Part shown: piece by piece, positions 43,217-51,960 of the stretch
How positions within the stretch are numbered: position 1 is the stretch's first letter
How the letters are laid out: every line of letters starts with the position of its first letter
NCBI GenBank assembly: GCA_945893365.1
Contig: CAMDED010000033.1
Span: 1-56,636 of the forward strand
Direction: 5' to 3'
Length of the DNA stretch: 56,636 nucleotides
Origin: Candidatus Sulfopaludibacter sp. SbA3
GTDB lineage: Bacteria > Acidobacteriota > Terriglobia > Bryobacterales > Bryobacteraceae
Notes under the pieces: model-generated
What the model saw: only the letters and a program-made list of their open reading frames with translations
Database searches by the model: none
Told to the model about the DNA's origin: nothing
Position numbers and translations under genes: made by a program

Positions 43217-44491
43217 TCAGCCCGTCACTACCGGAATCGACGCCGAGCCGTAGATCTTGCCGGCCTTCACCGTTGCGACGGGAATCAACTTGCGGTGACC
43301 GACGCGCTTCGAGCGCACGGAATCCGCAAATTCAAAGTCGCCTTCGGCAAGGTGAAAAACGGAGATGTCCGCCATGGATCCTTCGCGGAGCGTGCCGAGC
43401 CCCTGCGGAAAGCCGAAAGTGCGCGCGGGATTGGTGGCCGCCCGCTCGATTACCTGCGGGAGCGTGAGGCCAAGGTGGAGGAACTTCGAGAGAGTGGTCG
43501 CCAGGTCGAAGACCGGTCCGTTCACATTGAATTGGTGGACGTCGCTCGATATGGTGCCTGGGAGCAACTCCTGCTTGAGCGCTTTCTCCGCCGTGTCGAA
43601 AGAAAAGCTGCCCGCGCCGTGACCGATATCGAGGTTCACTCCCTGGCCGACGGCGGTGCGTACTTCGGGCAGGATACGGCCGCGCGCGTCCAGAATTCCG
43701 CCCTCGCCCGCGCGAAAGCTGTGCGTGATCACGTCGCCCTTCTTCAAAACCTTGAGGATCTCCGGCAGCGGAGAATAGGAGCCTCCGATGTGGACCATCA
43801 GCGGAAGTTTGACCGCGTCGGCAGCCTCCCGCGCAAGGCGCAGCGCGGCGAGGTCGTGATCGCCCGTAATGTTGCGCGTAAGACGGATCTTTACGCCAAG
43901 GATGACGTCGCGATTACTCTCGATCGTGCGGATGGCCAGCTTCGGATTCGCATACTTCAGGTCCAGCAGTTCGCCGTGCGGGTTGTCTTCGGAAAGAGTC
44001 GACTGCCCCACAACGGAAATATTCAACAAGGCGTAAACGCGCGTATCGACGACGTTCACGACGTATTTGCGGAAGCCGGGGAACGTGTGCGCTCCGGCGG
44101 ACCCGGCATCGACAACCGTGGTGACGCCCTTGGCGATACAATTCGGATCGGCCGGAATGCCGAGCGGCGCCACGCCGTCATAAACGTGGACGTGGATATC
44201 GATGAGACCGGGAGTGACGATCTTGCCGCGGGCGTCAAGCACTTGGCGCGCATCGGAATCGGCGATGTTCGGCGCGAGCCGCGCAATCCTGCCGCCGGAA
44301 ACGGCAATGTCGCGAGGGGCGTCGAGGTTCAAGGCCGGATCGACGACGCGTCCGCCCTTCACGACGAGATCGAAGGCTGCCGCCGGACGGGTTTGCGCTC
44401 CCAAGAGCGACTCCCAACCCGCTGGAAAGGTGCAGGCGATGGAGGTCCCCGCCGTGCGCCGAATGAACTGCCGCCGCGAATGATGTTTCAT
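43217..44491 (-). CDS. Exported amidohydrolase/deacetylase-family metallohydrolase
   Basis: This 424-residue protein has a Tat-like signal (SRRQFIRRTAGTSIACT). The TIM-barrel amidohydrolase motifs are TPGLIDIHVHVYDG (HxH), a lysine region in VILGVKIRLTRN, LMVHIGGSY, VITHSFRAG, and the closing Asp in GTISSDVHQFN. This set matches the dihydroorotase-like/aryldialkylphosphatase branch that cleaves cyclic amides or N-acyl groups. The ATG overlaps the stop of the MEMO1-family gene. Substrate unknown. Confidence 0.85.
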   Translation of the reverse strand: MKHHSRRQFIRRTAGTSIACTFPAGWESLLGAQTRPAAAFDLVVKGGRVVDPALNLDAPRDIAVSGGRIARLAPNIADSDARQVLDARGKIVTPGLIDIHVHVYDGVAPLGIPADPNCIAKGVTTVVDAGSAGAHTFPGFRKYVVNVVDTRVYALLNISVVGQSTLSEDNPHGELLDLKYANPKLAIRTIESNRDVILGVKIRLTRNITGDHDLAALRLAREAADAVKLPLMVHIGGSYSPLPEILKVLKKGDVITHSFRAGEGGILDARGRILPEVRTAVGQGVNLDIGHGAGSFSFDTAEKALKQELLPGTISSDVHQFNVNGPVFDLATTLSKFLHLGLTLPQVIERAATNPARTFGFPQGLGTLREGSMADISVFHLAEGDFEFADSVRSKRVGHRKLIPVATVKAGKIYGSASIPVVTG

Positions 44492-45723
44492 AGGTCCCTC
44501 GAAAAGGCGATGCCGGCGAAGCTGACCACGCTGCCGCTGTCGATGTTCCATTGCTCGTAGCGGAGCAGATTGCCTCGGCCGCGCGGCGCCGCCTTTAGAA
44601 AAGTATACAGCGGAGAGGAGCCGCACCACTTGAGGTCGTCGTGGTTTTCCCGCACCCGGTCCCAGAAACCCGCGTTGTCGGCGCGATTGATGCACGCGAT
44701 GCGCTCGCGGTCGCGCGCGCCCACGGAAAGCATCTCGCCCCGCTCCGCCTCGGCCGAAAATGGGTCGCCGTAACGGCGTCCGATGTGCGCCATGTCGATG
44801 CCGAGAATCCAGAAGAGGCGGTCCCCTTCGCGCGCGGACAAATCGCCGAGCGTACCAAGGAAGCGGCGGACGCGCTCATCGTCCTCGGGCATTCCGCCCT
44901 CATAAATGCTGCGGGCGTAGGAGCCGCAAAGAATGGGAAGGATGCGGATATCGGGGCCGTAGAGGTGCTGAAGAAACAGCACCTGGAATTCGATCGAGTG
45001 CTCGATCGAGTGGCAGTAATCCTCCATGCCGATGGCGGAGGAGGCGTGTTGGACAAGGTAGTCGGTCAGGGCCGGATCGATTTTCGATTCGCCGAAGGGC
45101 GTGACGAAGGGCTTGCGAGTGAGGCCGAAACGCTCGGGTTCGCCATAATGGGACGTACCGAGAATTACGAATGTGCGGCCGCCCGCTTCCTTCGGCATGG
45201 CGCTGTAGGCCGCCCGATAGGATTGCCAGCCGCCTTCGGGACTGACATGGGGCGCGGCAATGGCGAAGACGCCGTCAGTTCCGGGTGCGGCCTCGGACTC
45301 GGGCGCGCTTGTTTCCATGTACGCGCGCATCGTCTCGGTCAGTTCGCCGGGTTCGTCCGGATAGGCCGAGCCTGCGTGAGCGGCTTCGCGCGTGGGCGCC
45401 TCCCTGAATTCCCGGTGGCGGGTCTCCCGCAGACTTTCAAAGGTCTCGCTTTCGAGGAAGCCGCTCCGGTCCAGCGTCTCGATGAGGTTGCGTTCGAGGT
45501 CGCCCACCTGGAGATCGCCCGTGATGCGCACGAGAGCGGCGCGAAGGTCGAGATCGGACTGTTCGCCGTCGAAGCAGGCGAGGCACTCGACGAGCGGAGG
45601 CGGGAAAATGAGAGTAGCGTCCGAGTAGTGGAAGGGGTCGCGGATCAGCAGGCCCGGCTGATCCGGCGCTGGGGATGGCATGAAATCCAGATTGGCGCGG
45701 AGTCGCGGGAGCGGCTGGGGCAT
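44488..45723 (-). CDS. amrB: AmmeMemoRadiSam system protein B (MEMO1 family)
   Basis: This is a 411-residue protein. The N-terminal ~110 residues are a PqqD-like helical domain (YSDATLIFPPPLVECLACFD). The MEMO1 domain follows, with AHAGSAYPDEPGELTETM, AAPHVSPEGGWQSYRAAY, ILGTSHYGEP, EHSIEFQVLFLQHLYG, ILGIDMAHIGRRYGD and the closing NLLRYEQWNIDSGSVVSFAG. Histidines expected for iron binding are kept. AMMECR1 and radical-SAM partners are not adjacent. The ATG at 45723 was chosen at the family start rather than the longer open frame. Function is unsettled; a metal-dependent oxidative role is proposed for relatives. Confidence 0.85.
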   Translation of the reverse strand: MPQPLPRLRANLDFMPSPAPDQPGLLIRDPFHYSDATLIFPPPLVECLACFDGEQSDLDLRAALVRITGDLQVGDLERNLIETLDRSGFLESETFESLRETRHREFREAPTREAAHAGSAYPDEPGELTETMRAYMETSAPESEAAPGTDGVFAIAAPHVSPEGGWQSYRAAYSAMPKEAGGRTFVILGTSHYGEPERFGLTRKPFVTPFGESKIDPALTDYLVQHASSAIGMEDYCHSIEHSIEFQVLFLQHLYGPDIRILPILCGSYARSIYEGGMPEDDERVRRFLGTLGDLSAREGDRLFWILGIDMAHIGRRYGDPFSAEAERGEMLSVGARDRERIACINRADNAGFWDRVRENHDDLKWCGSSPLYTFLKAAPRGRGNLLRYEQWNIDSGSVVSFAGIAFSRDL

Positions 45724-46334
45724 TGGATCAGTGTTGCATTGCGGAGCGGAATATCCAAACGCCGCTCCCGCCGCTTGAGCGAAACATCGGCCGCCCGCCA
45801 GAGCTGTGGACCGCGCACCGGGGCCCCGCTCGAAGGGCCTGAGGGCCGCGTCGCGGAGTGCCACAAGTCCCGTTCGGTTATCCCTTCCGGAGGTCGCATA
45901 ATGGGCGAGTTGGTTCCTCGCCGCGTGTCACCCCACCCGCGTGTCACCCCGCAATTGTTTCGCGGCCGGACAGGAACGGCGCTGTCGATTCCCCGGCCGC
46001 ACAGAACAAGGGTTCACGGGAATGATCTCCCTTGCGGAGGATGCCGGCCTGCTGGGACCGGAATCAACGGAGGAGTGTGTCAACGATCCCGGCGGTTCCC
46101 CGCCGGCAAGCGGATCTCGTGCGCCTTGCGGGCATACTCCCCATGCCCGGAAGGCCACCCGCTCCTGACTCCCCGGTTGCGAACGTCGTCACTCATCCGA
46201 CGACACAGTCTCGAAAAATAGCGCCTGGAATCCGCAAAAACCACTCCAAGCAACGGGCAGCAAAGACACCGAGATCTCCGGGAGGGTCTCACTGGGCCGC
46301 GCATGGAATCGGTTCTTTGTGGACACCGTGTTTC
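45724..46334. other. Long gap without a supportable gene
   Basis: A 611-base stretch. A short direct repeat cgcgtgtcacccc occurs twice at about 45924-45950, and there is a GC hairpin near 46092 (ggcggttccccgccggc). Open frames exist on both strands but none has a recognisable start or motif. It precedes three pseudogenes and is probably decayed sequence. Confidence 0.5.
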
Positions 46335-46936
46335 TTAACGTTCGGCCAACTTTGCTATTTCAGCCGTGAGTTGTTTCATGCTGAGACCCTCATATCTCTT
46401 GCCAAGGGCGTCTGGCTCGTCTGCAGTTACCCGCATTTTACCGTCCTCGAAGCGGAATAAGCCGGACCAAATACCCGTCACCAGATATCGCGTAAGGCCT
46501 TTTATCGGCGGTATGCTTGATCGCTTATCCTCCTGAAGGAAGAGGATATATCGCTCAGCGGGGCGTACAAGCGAGTACTGGGCAGGCCTGACGACAAGAT
46601 CCCACTGGCGCCTCCTCGCTGCGAGATCGCGATCTCGCGAAGCCCTTCTGGGCCTTTCAGCGTACGATTGATCGCGATTACTGCATCAGTCTCTAAGGCG
46701 CGCGGACTGGTCTCGCGCGATGGTAGCGTCGCCTGCACAGTACCGTCAACGATTAGCGTTGACTACTTTGACATCTCCCGCAGCGAATTGGGCACTTGTC
46801 CGGGCATCGGCGTAATGCGCAGTACCGCCGTTCCTTGAGACGGTCGTGGATCGCCAAGCCGAATTCCGGCGGGTTGCGCGATAACCGATGGCAGCGTAAC
46901 GACCACGAAAATTGCATATAAAACTACGGTTCTCAT
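46335..46936 (-). pseudogene. Exported protein gene with internal amber and frameshift
   Basis: The frame from ATG 46936 gives a signal peptide (MRTVVLYAIFVVVTLPSVIA) and 57 residues, then a TAG at 46763-46765. The same frame continues as VDGTVQATLPSRETSPRALE and INRTLKGPEGLREIAISQRG before ending at 46502. Coding potential then resumes in another frame from about 46550 as RYILFLQEDKRSSIPPIKGL through SMKQLTAEIAKLAER to 46335. The two halves read as one ~200-residue secreted protein with one nonsense and one frameshift change. The family is unnamed. It follows the metalloprotease remnant by 14 bases. Confidence 0.75.
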
Positions 46937-46950
46937 AGTGGTATCGCTCC

Positions 46951-47690
46951 TTAATTGCTACAACTGGGGGCGGAGCTACAGTAGCCGCACGTTGCACGCG
47001 AAACTGTGCTCCAGCCTGAGTACACGGCCTGTACGGCACTGCCGTCGCAGGATGCCGGGTCAAAGACCTTGCAGGAGAACTGGTCGTTAATCGACATTAA
47101 TAGTTGGGTTTTCGCAATTTGAGGCGGCATTAACGTTGGCGAGCCAGAAGAAATGCCCGATCTCGTGTGCGACCACCGCCCGAGTCAGAGCGTCGACAGC
47201 TTCCGAGTTAGGCATATCCCAAGCGCGGGCCCAGTCATTAGCCGCCCCGCCGATATTGTTGGCATTTAGCCTTACATCAGCATAGTAGATGCGGCTTCGC
47301 GTTGAAACATATACTCGAACACGATGCGCTTTGTTTCAGGTAGCAGAGGCTCTGTCCGTTTCCGTAGTTGTGCACCTGAATCTCCCCCAGTCCTATTAGA
47401 GCGTTGTCATCCCATATCTGGACATCGTTCCAAGAGGCGGCGCTCTGAACGGTCGTGGAGGACTGCCTGGCGTTCCAGGAACTCGCGCCTGCCGAGACTG
47501 CCGTCCTCGACAGCCCTCCCGAGTAGGTCCATTCAAGGGTAGTCCAAAACCGACGGGAAGGCACGAGATCAATGAGACTTGGGCATTGGGCCGATGCCAC
47601 ACCACCCGCGACTAAGAACCCAAGCAATAGCAAGAGGCCTGGGAGCAATGTGGATCTGGTCGATAAACGCTTTCCGTCAAAGTCAATCAC
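46951..47690 (-). pseudogene. Secreted zinc metalloprotease, twice frameshifted
   Basis: GTG 47690 opens a signal peptide (residues ~14-34, LLPGLLLLLGFLVAGGVASA) and runs with SLIDLVPSRRFWTTLEWTYS to about GEIQVHNYGNGQSLCYLK, where the frame is lost near 47340. A second frame carries RIYYADVRLNANNIGGAAND and the zinc motif AVVAHEIGHFFWLANVN (HEIGH codons at 47153-47167). Frame is lost again near 47095, and the third frame ends in DQFSCKVFDPASCDGSA... to the TAA at 46951. The parts together resemble a small matrixin-like HExxH protease. Two indels make it inactive unless the assembly is wrong. Confidence 0.75.
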
Positions 47691-47707
47691 AACAATTTCT
47701 AGGCAAT

Positions 47708-47941
47708 TTAATGCCCGTGGCGTCTGCCACTGCTGAGCAGTTCCATCCCGCGTGGCAGGCGCGTCCCGCGAATCGCCAGGAACGCAAGCATGATCGAGCC
47801 GGAGATCGGGAAGCGCGCGCCGATCGGCAGCATGGGCGGAAACGACTCAAGCGCCATGCGGATGGCCAGGCACGCCGTAGCCCGGAAGAAGCACACGGAA
47901 ACGAGCGCCAGGTAGGCTTTTCAATCGGTATGACGGCGCAT
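47708..47941 (-). pseudogene. EamA/DMT-family transporter, N-terminal remnant
   Basis: From ATG 47941 the frame has a TGA at codon 7, then KAYLALVSVCFFRATACLAI, RMALESFPPMLPIGARFP and SIMLAFLAIRGTRLPRG, and stops at 47708. This is the first one to two helices of an EamA drug/metabolite transporter (YLALVSVCFFWGTTYLAIR in intact members). The rest of the ~300-residue protein is missing. An early stop plus truncation show decay. Confidence 0.75.
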
Positions 47942-47972
47942 TAACAAAGGTAACACGTGGGAGAATAGATCC

Positions 47973-48896
47973 TTGATCGTCACCCTCACCATCAATCCCG
48001 CTATCGACCGGATCGTCACGGCGGACCGCCTGGTATTCGACGATCGCGCGTACATTCAATCGAGCCGCGAGGCCGCTGGAGGACGCGGCATCCACTCGGC
48101 GTCGGTGATTCACGCCTTCGGAGGGAAGACGCGGGCGATCGTCACGGCGGGCGGCGCGGCGGGCGCGAAGCTCGAACAGTTCCTGGGTCAGGCCGGATTT
48201 CCCTTCGACATCGCGCCTGTCAGCGGCGAGACGCGCACGAATCTCACGATCACCGACCGCAACGGCCTTACCGTCAAGCTCAACGAGCCCGGTTTGCCGA
48301 TGGATCGCACCGAGCTCGCGCGTCTGGAGCGTCTGGTTCGCACGCGGCTGAAGGGCGCGGAATGGCTTATGCTTTGCGGCAGCGTGCCGCCGGGCGTGCC
48401 GTCGAACTACTATGCCCGGCTTATCGCGATCGCGCGTGAGCGAAAGGTGCAGACCCTGCTCGATACCGATGGCGACGCGCTGCGCGAAGGCATCGAGGCG
48501 GGTCCAACGGTCGTGAGGCCGAATCAGCAGGAGGCGGAGCGTCTGCTTGACGCGGCGTTGATTACGCGCAGCCATTTTTTGGACGCGGTGGCGCGCATTC
48601 GCAAGATGGGCGCGGAGTCGGTGATTCTGTCCCTGGGCAGCCGCGGCGCGGTGGCCGCGTTCGAGAAGAAGACGATCGAAGCGTTTCCGCCGCGCGTGGA
48701 CGTGCTCTGCCCGATCGGCGCGGGCGACGCGATGGGCGCGGCCTTCGTGTGGGCGCGGCGCGAGGGCCGTTCGTTCGAGGACTCGCTTCGGCTGGGCGTC
48801 GCCGCGGGCACGGCGTCGGCGATGCTGCCCGGAATCACCTTCGCTTCCGCCGTCGCGACAGGGGAAATGTACAAGCAGGTCGAGGTGCGTGCCTAG
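47973..48896 (+). CDS. PfkB-family hexose kinase (1-phosphofructokinase/tagatose-6-phosphate kinase-like)
   Basis: This is a 307-residue protein. The start VTLTINPAIDRIVTADRL is characteristic of the FruK/LacC branch. The lid has GGRGIHSASVIHAFGG, and the ATP site has PIGAGDAMGAAF with the catalytic Asp. The expected GxGxN lid Asn is replaced by His-Ser in this copy. TTG 47973 is the start that keeps the conserved first strand. It phosphorylates a hexose phosphate; the exact one is not decided. It overlaps the murJ start. Confidence 0.85.
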   Translation: MIVTLTINPAIDRIVTADRLVFDDRAYIQSSREAAGGRGIHSASVIHAFGGKTRAIVTAGGAAGAKLEQFLGQAGFPFDIAPVSGETRTNLTITDRNGLTVKLNEPGLPMDRTELARLERLVRTRLKGAEWLMLCGSVPPGVPSNYYARLIAIARERKVQTLLDTDGDALREGIEAGPTVVRPNQQEAERLLDAALITRSHFLDAVARIRKMGAESVILSLGSRGAVAAFEKKTIEAFPPRVDVLCPIGAGDAMGAAFVWARREGRSFEDSLRLGVAAGTASAMLPGITFASAVATGEMYKQVEVRA

Positions 48897-50547
48897 TTCG
48901 AAGCAGGAAAGTCTGTTCCGTTCGGCGGGCGTGGTCTCGGCTGCGATCTTCCTGAGCCGCATCTCCGGCCTGGTGCGAGAACAGGTGATGGGCGCGCTGT
49001 TCGGGGCCGGTCCGGAGTCGGACGCATTTGTCGTCGCCGTGCGCATTCCCAACCTTATGCGCGACCTGTTCGCGGAGGGCGCGCTTTCCTCCGCGTTCAT
49101 TCCCGCGTTCACGCGATCGCTCGCGAACGATGGCAAAGCCGCGGCGGCAAAGCTCTCGAACCTGGTGGCGGGCAGTCTGATCGCGATCGTGGGCGCGATC
49201 TGCCTCCTGGGCATGATCTTCAGCCCCCAACTTGTGCAACTGTTCGCGTCCGGATACCGCGAGATTCCCGGCAAGTTCGAATTGACCGTTCATTTGACGC
49301 GGATCATGTTCCCTTTCCTGCTGCTGGTCGCGCTCGCCGCCCAGGCGATGGGTATTCTGAACGCGCTGAACCAGTTCGGCGTAGCGGCGCTCTCGTCGAC
49401 ATTCTTCAACCTGGGCTCGGTGATATTCGGCCTCTCCGCCGGATATTTGATCGGTCCGAGGCTCGGATTTACGCCGATCGTCGGCATGGCGTACGGCGTG
49501 CTGTGCGGAGGCGCATGGCAGATTCTCTGGCAGACGCCAAGCCTGCGGCGCGAAGGCCTTGCGCCCTGGCCGTCGCTGCGTATCGGCGACTACTTTGCGC
49601 ATCCTGGGTTGCGTCAGATCTTCTTTTTGATGGGGCCGGCGCTGCTTGGCAACGCGGCGACCCAGATCAACATCACGGTGAATACGAATTTCGCCACGAG
49701 CCTCACGGACGCAGCTGGACATGTGGTGAGCGGTCCGGCGAGCTGGCTGCAGTACGCATTCCGGTTCATGCAGCTTCCGCTTGGCCTTTTTGGCGTGGCG
49801 ATCGCCTCCGCGACGCTGCCTTCCATCTCGCGCAGCGCGGCGGCTGGGGACATTGCCGAGTTCCGCAGGACCGTGGCGCGTTCGCTTGGTATCGCCATGC
49901 TGCTCACGGTCCCTTCGTCGGTAGGCCTCGTTGCGCTGGGACCGTCGATGATCGGCGTCGTCTACGAGCGCGGGGCGTTTCACGCGGAGGATACGCATCA
50001 GACCGCCGTCGCCCTTTCCTGTTACGCGATTGGTCTCGCGAGCTACTCGGCGTTGAAGATTCTCGCTCCCGCTTTCTACGCGTTGAACGATGCGCGCACG
50101 CCCATGCTTGTAAGCCTCGGCTCAATCGCGGTTAACTACGGCGTGGCGTACTCGCTCGTGAAGCGCGTGGGTACGGGGCACGCCGGGCTGGCTTTCTCAA
50201 CGAGCATGGTTTCCATATTCGGATCCGTAGCCCTTTTTCTCGCTCTCAGGCGGCGCGTCGGAGGACTCGAAGGGCGGAAGCTCGCCGTGAGCGCGGCGAA
50301 GATCTGCGGGGCGGCGGCCGTGATGGGCGCGGCCGTAATGGCGTCCAGCTCCTTCATTCTCGGCGGCGGTTTCGCCTCCCCGAAGTGGGCGCGCGTGGCG
50401 GACCTGGCGGTGTCCGCGCCGCTCGGCCTGCTGGTTTTCTATCTCGCGTCGAGAGCGCTGCGCGTCGAGGAATTGGAAGCGGCGCTGGCTGCCGTCGCCG
50501 CGCCTCTCGCAAGGCGCTTCGGTATCGGGCGTGATAAAATGCCTTAA
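48889..50547 (+). CDS. murJ: Lipid II flippase MurJ
   Basis: This 552-residue protein has about fourteen transmembrane helices. The MurJ/MviN opening SLFRSAGVVSAAIFLSRISG, then GLVREQVMGALFGAGPESDA, RIPNLMRDLFAEGALSSAFI and later INITVNTNFATSL are family hallmarks, including conserved arginines in the central cavity. It flips lipid II across the inner membrane for peptidoglycan synthesis. GTG 48889 lies inside the preceding kinase stop region (8-base overlap). Confidence 0.95.
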   Translation: MPSSKQESLFRSAGVVSAAIFLSRISGLVREQVMGALFGAGPESDAFVVAVRIPNLMRDLFAEGALSSAFIPAFTRSLANDGKAAAAKLSNLVAGSLIAIVGAICLLGMIFSPQLVQLFASGYREIPGKFELTVHLTRIMFPFLLLVALAAQAMGILNALNQFGVAALSSTFFNLGSVIFGLSAGYLIGPRLGFTPIVGMAYGVLCGGAWQILWQTPSLRREGLAPWPSLRIGDYFAHPGLRQIFFLMGPALLGNAATQINITVNTNFATSLTDAAGHVVSGPASWLQYAFRFMQLPLGLFGVAIASATLPSISRSAAAGDIAEFRRTVARSLGIAMLLTVPSSVGLVALGPSMIGVVYERGAFHAEDTHQTAVALSCYAIGLASYSALKILAPAFYALNDARTPMLVSLGSIAVNYGVAYSLVKRVGTGHAGLAFSTSMVSIFGSVALFLALRRRVGGLEGRKLAVSAAKICGAAAVMGAAVMASSSFILGGGFASPKWARVADLAVSAPLGLLVFYLASRALRVEELEAALAAVAAPLARRFGIGRDKMP

Positions 50548-50550
50548 GTA

Positions 50551-51312
50551 ATGCTCCAAGACATTCAGGCGGCTGTCGGTATGCAAGCGCTCGACAAGCG
50601 CGCCCTCGAATTGACGCGCGAAATCGCCACGCTGCCAAAGCATGTGGCCGAAATCGAAAAGAAACTGGAATCGCACCAACGGAAGCTCGATGTGGACAAG
50701 GCCGCGTTAACGGCGAACCAGCGCGAGCGGAAAACCCGCGAGGCCGAGATCCAGGCCCAAGAGCAGAAGATCTCGAAGCTTCGAGACCAAATGCTGCAGG
50801 CGAAGACAAACGACCAGTACCGGGCGTTTCAGAACGAGATCGGATTTTGCGAGAAGGAGATTCGCAAAGCCGAGGATCGTATTCTCGACTTGATGGGCGA
50901 ATCCGAAGCTCTGACCGCGAACGTGGCAGTGGCCGAGGGCGCCCTTAAGGCGGAGCGCGCGCACGTCGAAGCCGAAAAGAAGGTTGCGCGCGACCGCACG
51001 GACCAGGACAAGGCCGCTCTCGCGGAGTTGGGGAAGCAGCGCGAGGAATTGCGGATTTCCATGACGCCCGCACTGTACACGACTTACGAAAAGCTGCGCA
51101 GGACGCGCGCGGGCGTGGCGATTTCCGAGGCGGCCGACGGGCGGTGTCTGGCCTGCAACATCGCGATCCGCTTGCAGTTTCTCCAGGAGTTGATGCGGCA
51201 GGATTCGGTAAAGTGCTGCGAGAACTGCGGGCGGATACTGGTATACAATCCGCCCGTGAGCTTCGAGGGCTTGACCGGCGCGCCTGCGCCCGCGCATCCC
51301 GCGGCCCAATAG
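50551..51312 (+). CDS. Coiled-coil protein with C-terminal C4 zinc ribbon
   Basis: This is a 253-residue protein. Residues ~15-175 form a long antiparallel coiled coil (KHVAEIEKKLESHQRKLDVD..., KTNDQYRAFQNEIGFCEKEI). The end has two CxxC knuckles, GRCLACNIAIR and CCENCGRILVY, making a C4 zinc ribbon. This is the DUF164/zf-RING_7 family found next to housekeeping genes in many bacteria; a nucleic-acid or ribosome-related role is suspected but unproven. It starts 3 bases after murJ. Confidence 0.87.
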   Translation: MLQDIQAAVGMQALDKRALELTREIATLPKHVAEIEKKLESHQRKLDVDKAALTANQRERKTREAEIQAQEQKISKLRDQMLQAKTNDQYRAFQNEIGFCEKEIRKAEDRILDLMGESEALTANVAVAEGALKAERAHVEAEKKVARDRTDQDKAALAELGKQREELRISMTPALYTTYEKLRRTRAGVAISEAADGRCLACNIAIRLQFLQELMRQDSVKCCENCGRILVYNPPVSFEGLTGAPAPAHPAAQ

Positions 51313-51340
51313 CGCCGGCCGGCAGCGGCCCACGACTGTA

Positions 51341-51360
51341 TGGTATGATAGTTCATCATA
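51341..51360. promoter_or_regulatory. Operator palindrome over an extended -10 box (MazEF autoregulation)
   Basis: TATGAT at 51344-51349 and ATCATA at 51355-51360 form an inverted repeat with a 5-base centre. The first arm is also an extended -10 element (TGGTATGAT). It lies 12 bases before the antitoxin ATG, as expected for a ribbon-helix-helix antitoxin that represses its own promoter. Confidence 0.65.
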
Positions 51361-51371
51361 CTGAGACTGCG

Positions 51372-51614
51372 ATGCCAAAAAGGAAAGTCGCTGTAACGCT
51401 CGATGCACAGTTGTTGGTCCGCGTCGATGAGATGGTAGCCCAGCGGCGCTTCCAAAACCGCAGCCAGGCCATCGGGGCGGCGCTGGCCGAGAAGTTGCAG
51501 CGTCTGGCCCGCACGCAGCTGGCCCGGGAGTGCGCTCTGTTAGATCCAGAGGAAGAGAGGGCGCTCGCCGAGGAAGGCTTGGCGGGGAGCATGGACAACT
51601 GGCCAAAATACTGA
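51372..51614 (+). CDS. Ribbon-helix-helix antitoxin (MazE-like)
   Basis: This 80-residue protein has the RHH DNA-binding strand KRKVAVTLDAQLLVRVDEMV, a helix with RFQNRSQAIGAALAEKLQ, and a C-terminal toxin-binding tail (LLDPEEERALAEEGLAGS). The ATG at 51372 was chosen over a long upstream open frame that overlaps the zinc-ribbon gene in another frame. The toxin gene overlaps its 3' end. An operator palindrome is immediately upstream. Confidence 0.85.
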   Translation: MPKRKVAVTLDAQLLVRVDEMVAQRRFQNRSQAIGAALAEKLQRLARTQLARECALLDPEEERALAEEGLAGSMDNWPKY

Positions 51615-51934
51615 GAGGCGAAATCCGCTGGGCGGACCTGAACCCGGTGCGAGGCCGGGAACAGGCTGGGCTCCGCCCTGTAGTCATCTTGAGCCACAAT
51701 GTGTTCAACGAGCGATCCGGAACCGTAATAGCGGTCGCTCTGACAAGCCAGGAACCCAAAGCTGGTTTCCCTCTGACCTTGGAGACCAGCGCTACGGGGA
51801 TATCCAAGCGATCCTGGGTCAAGATCAGCCAGATCCGCACTTTGGCTGTGGAGCGAATCGGGCGCCGGCTCGGAGTCGCCCCGGAGCAAGAACTCGCACG
51901 CGTTATTGAAGGGCTCAACGAAATCATCGGCTGA
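51599..51934 (+). CDS. MazF/PemK-family endoribonuclease toxin
   Basis: This 111-residue protein is counted from CTG 51599, which gives the family beginning AKILRGEIRWADLNPVRG. The body has REQAGLRPVVILSHNVFNER, AVALTSQEPKAG, KRSWVKISQIRTL and VERIGRR, typical of MazF. It cleaves mRNA at short sequences. No ATG, GTG or TTG occurs at the expected place: the nearest upstream is GTG 51530, deep in the antitoxin gene, and the next downstream GTG (51647) would remove the first strand. A CTG start or translational coupling is therefore likely. Overlap with the antitoxin is 16 bases. Confidence 0.82.
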   Translation: MAKILRGEIRWADLNPVRGREQAGLRPVVILSHNVFNERSGTVIAVALTSQEPKAGFPLTLETSATGISKRSWVKISQIRTLAVERIGRRLGVAPEQELARVIEGLNEIIG

Positions 51935-51960
51935 CGACTGCGCCTCCTTCACGCGCCGCC

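Noticed and set aside
45941-46460. Overlapping plus-strand frames in the 45.9-46.5 kb gap
   Set aside because: No family motif or ribosome site, and the second overlaps the minus-strand pseudogene.
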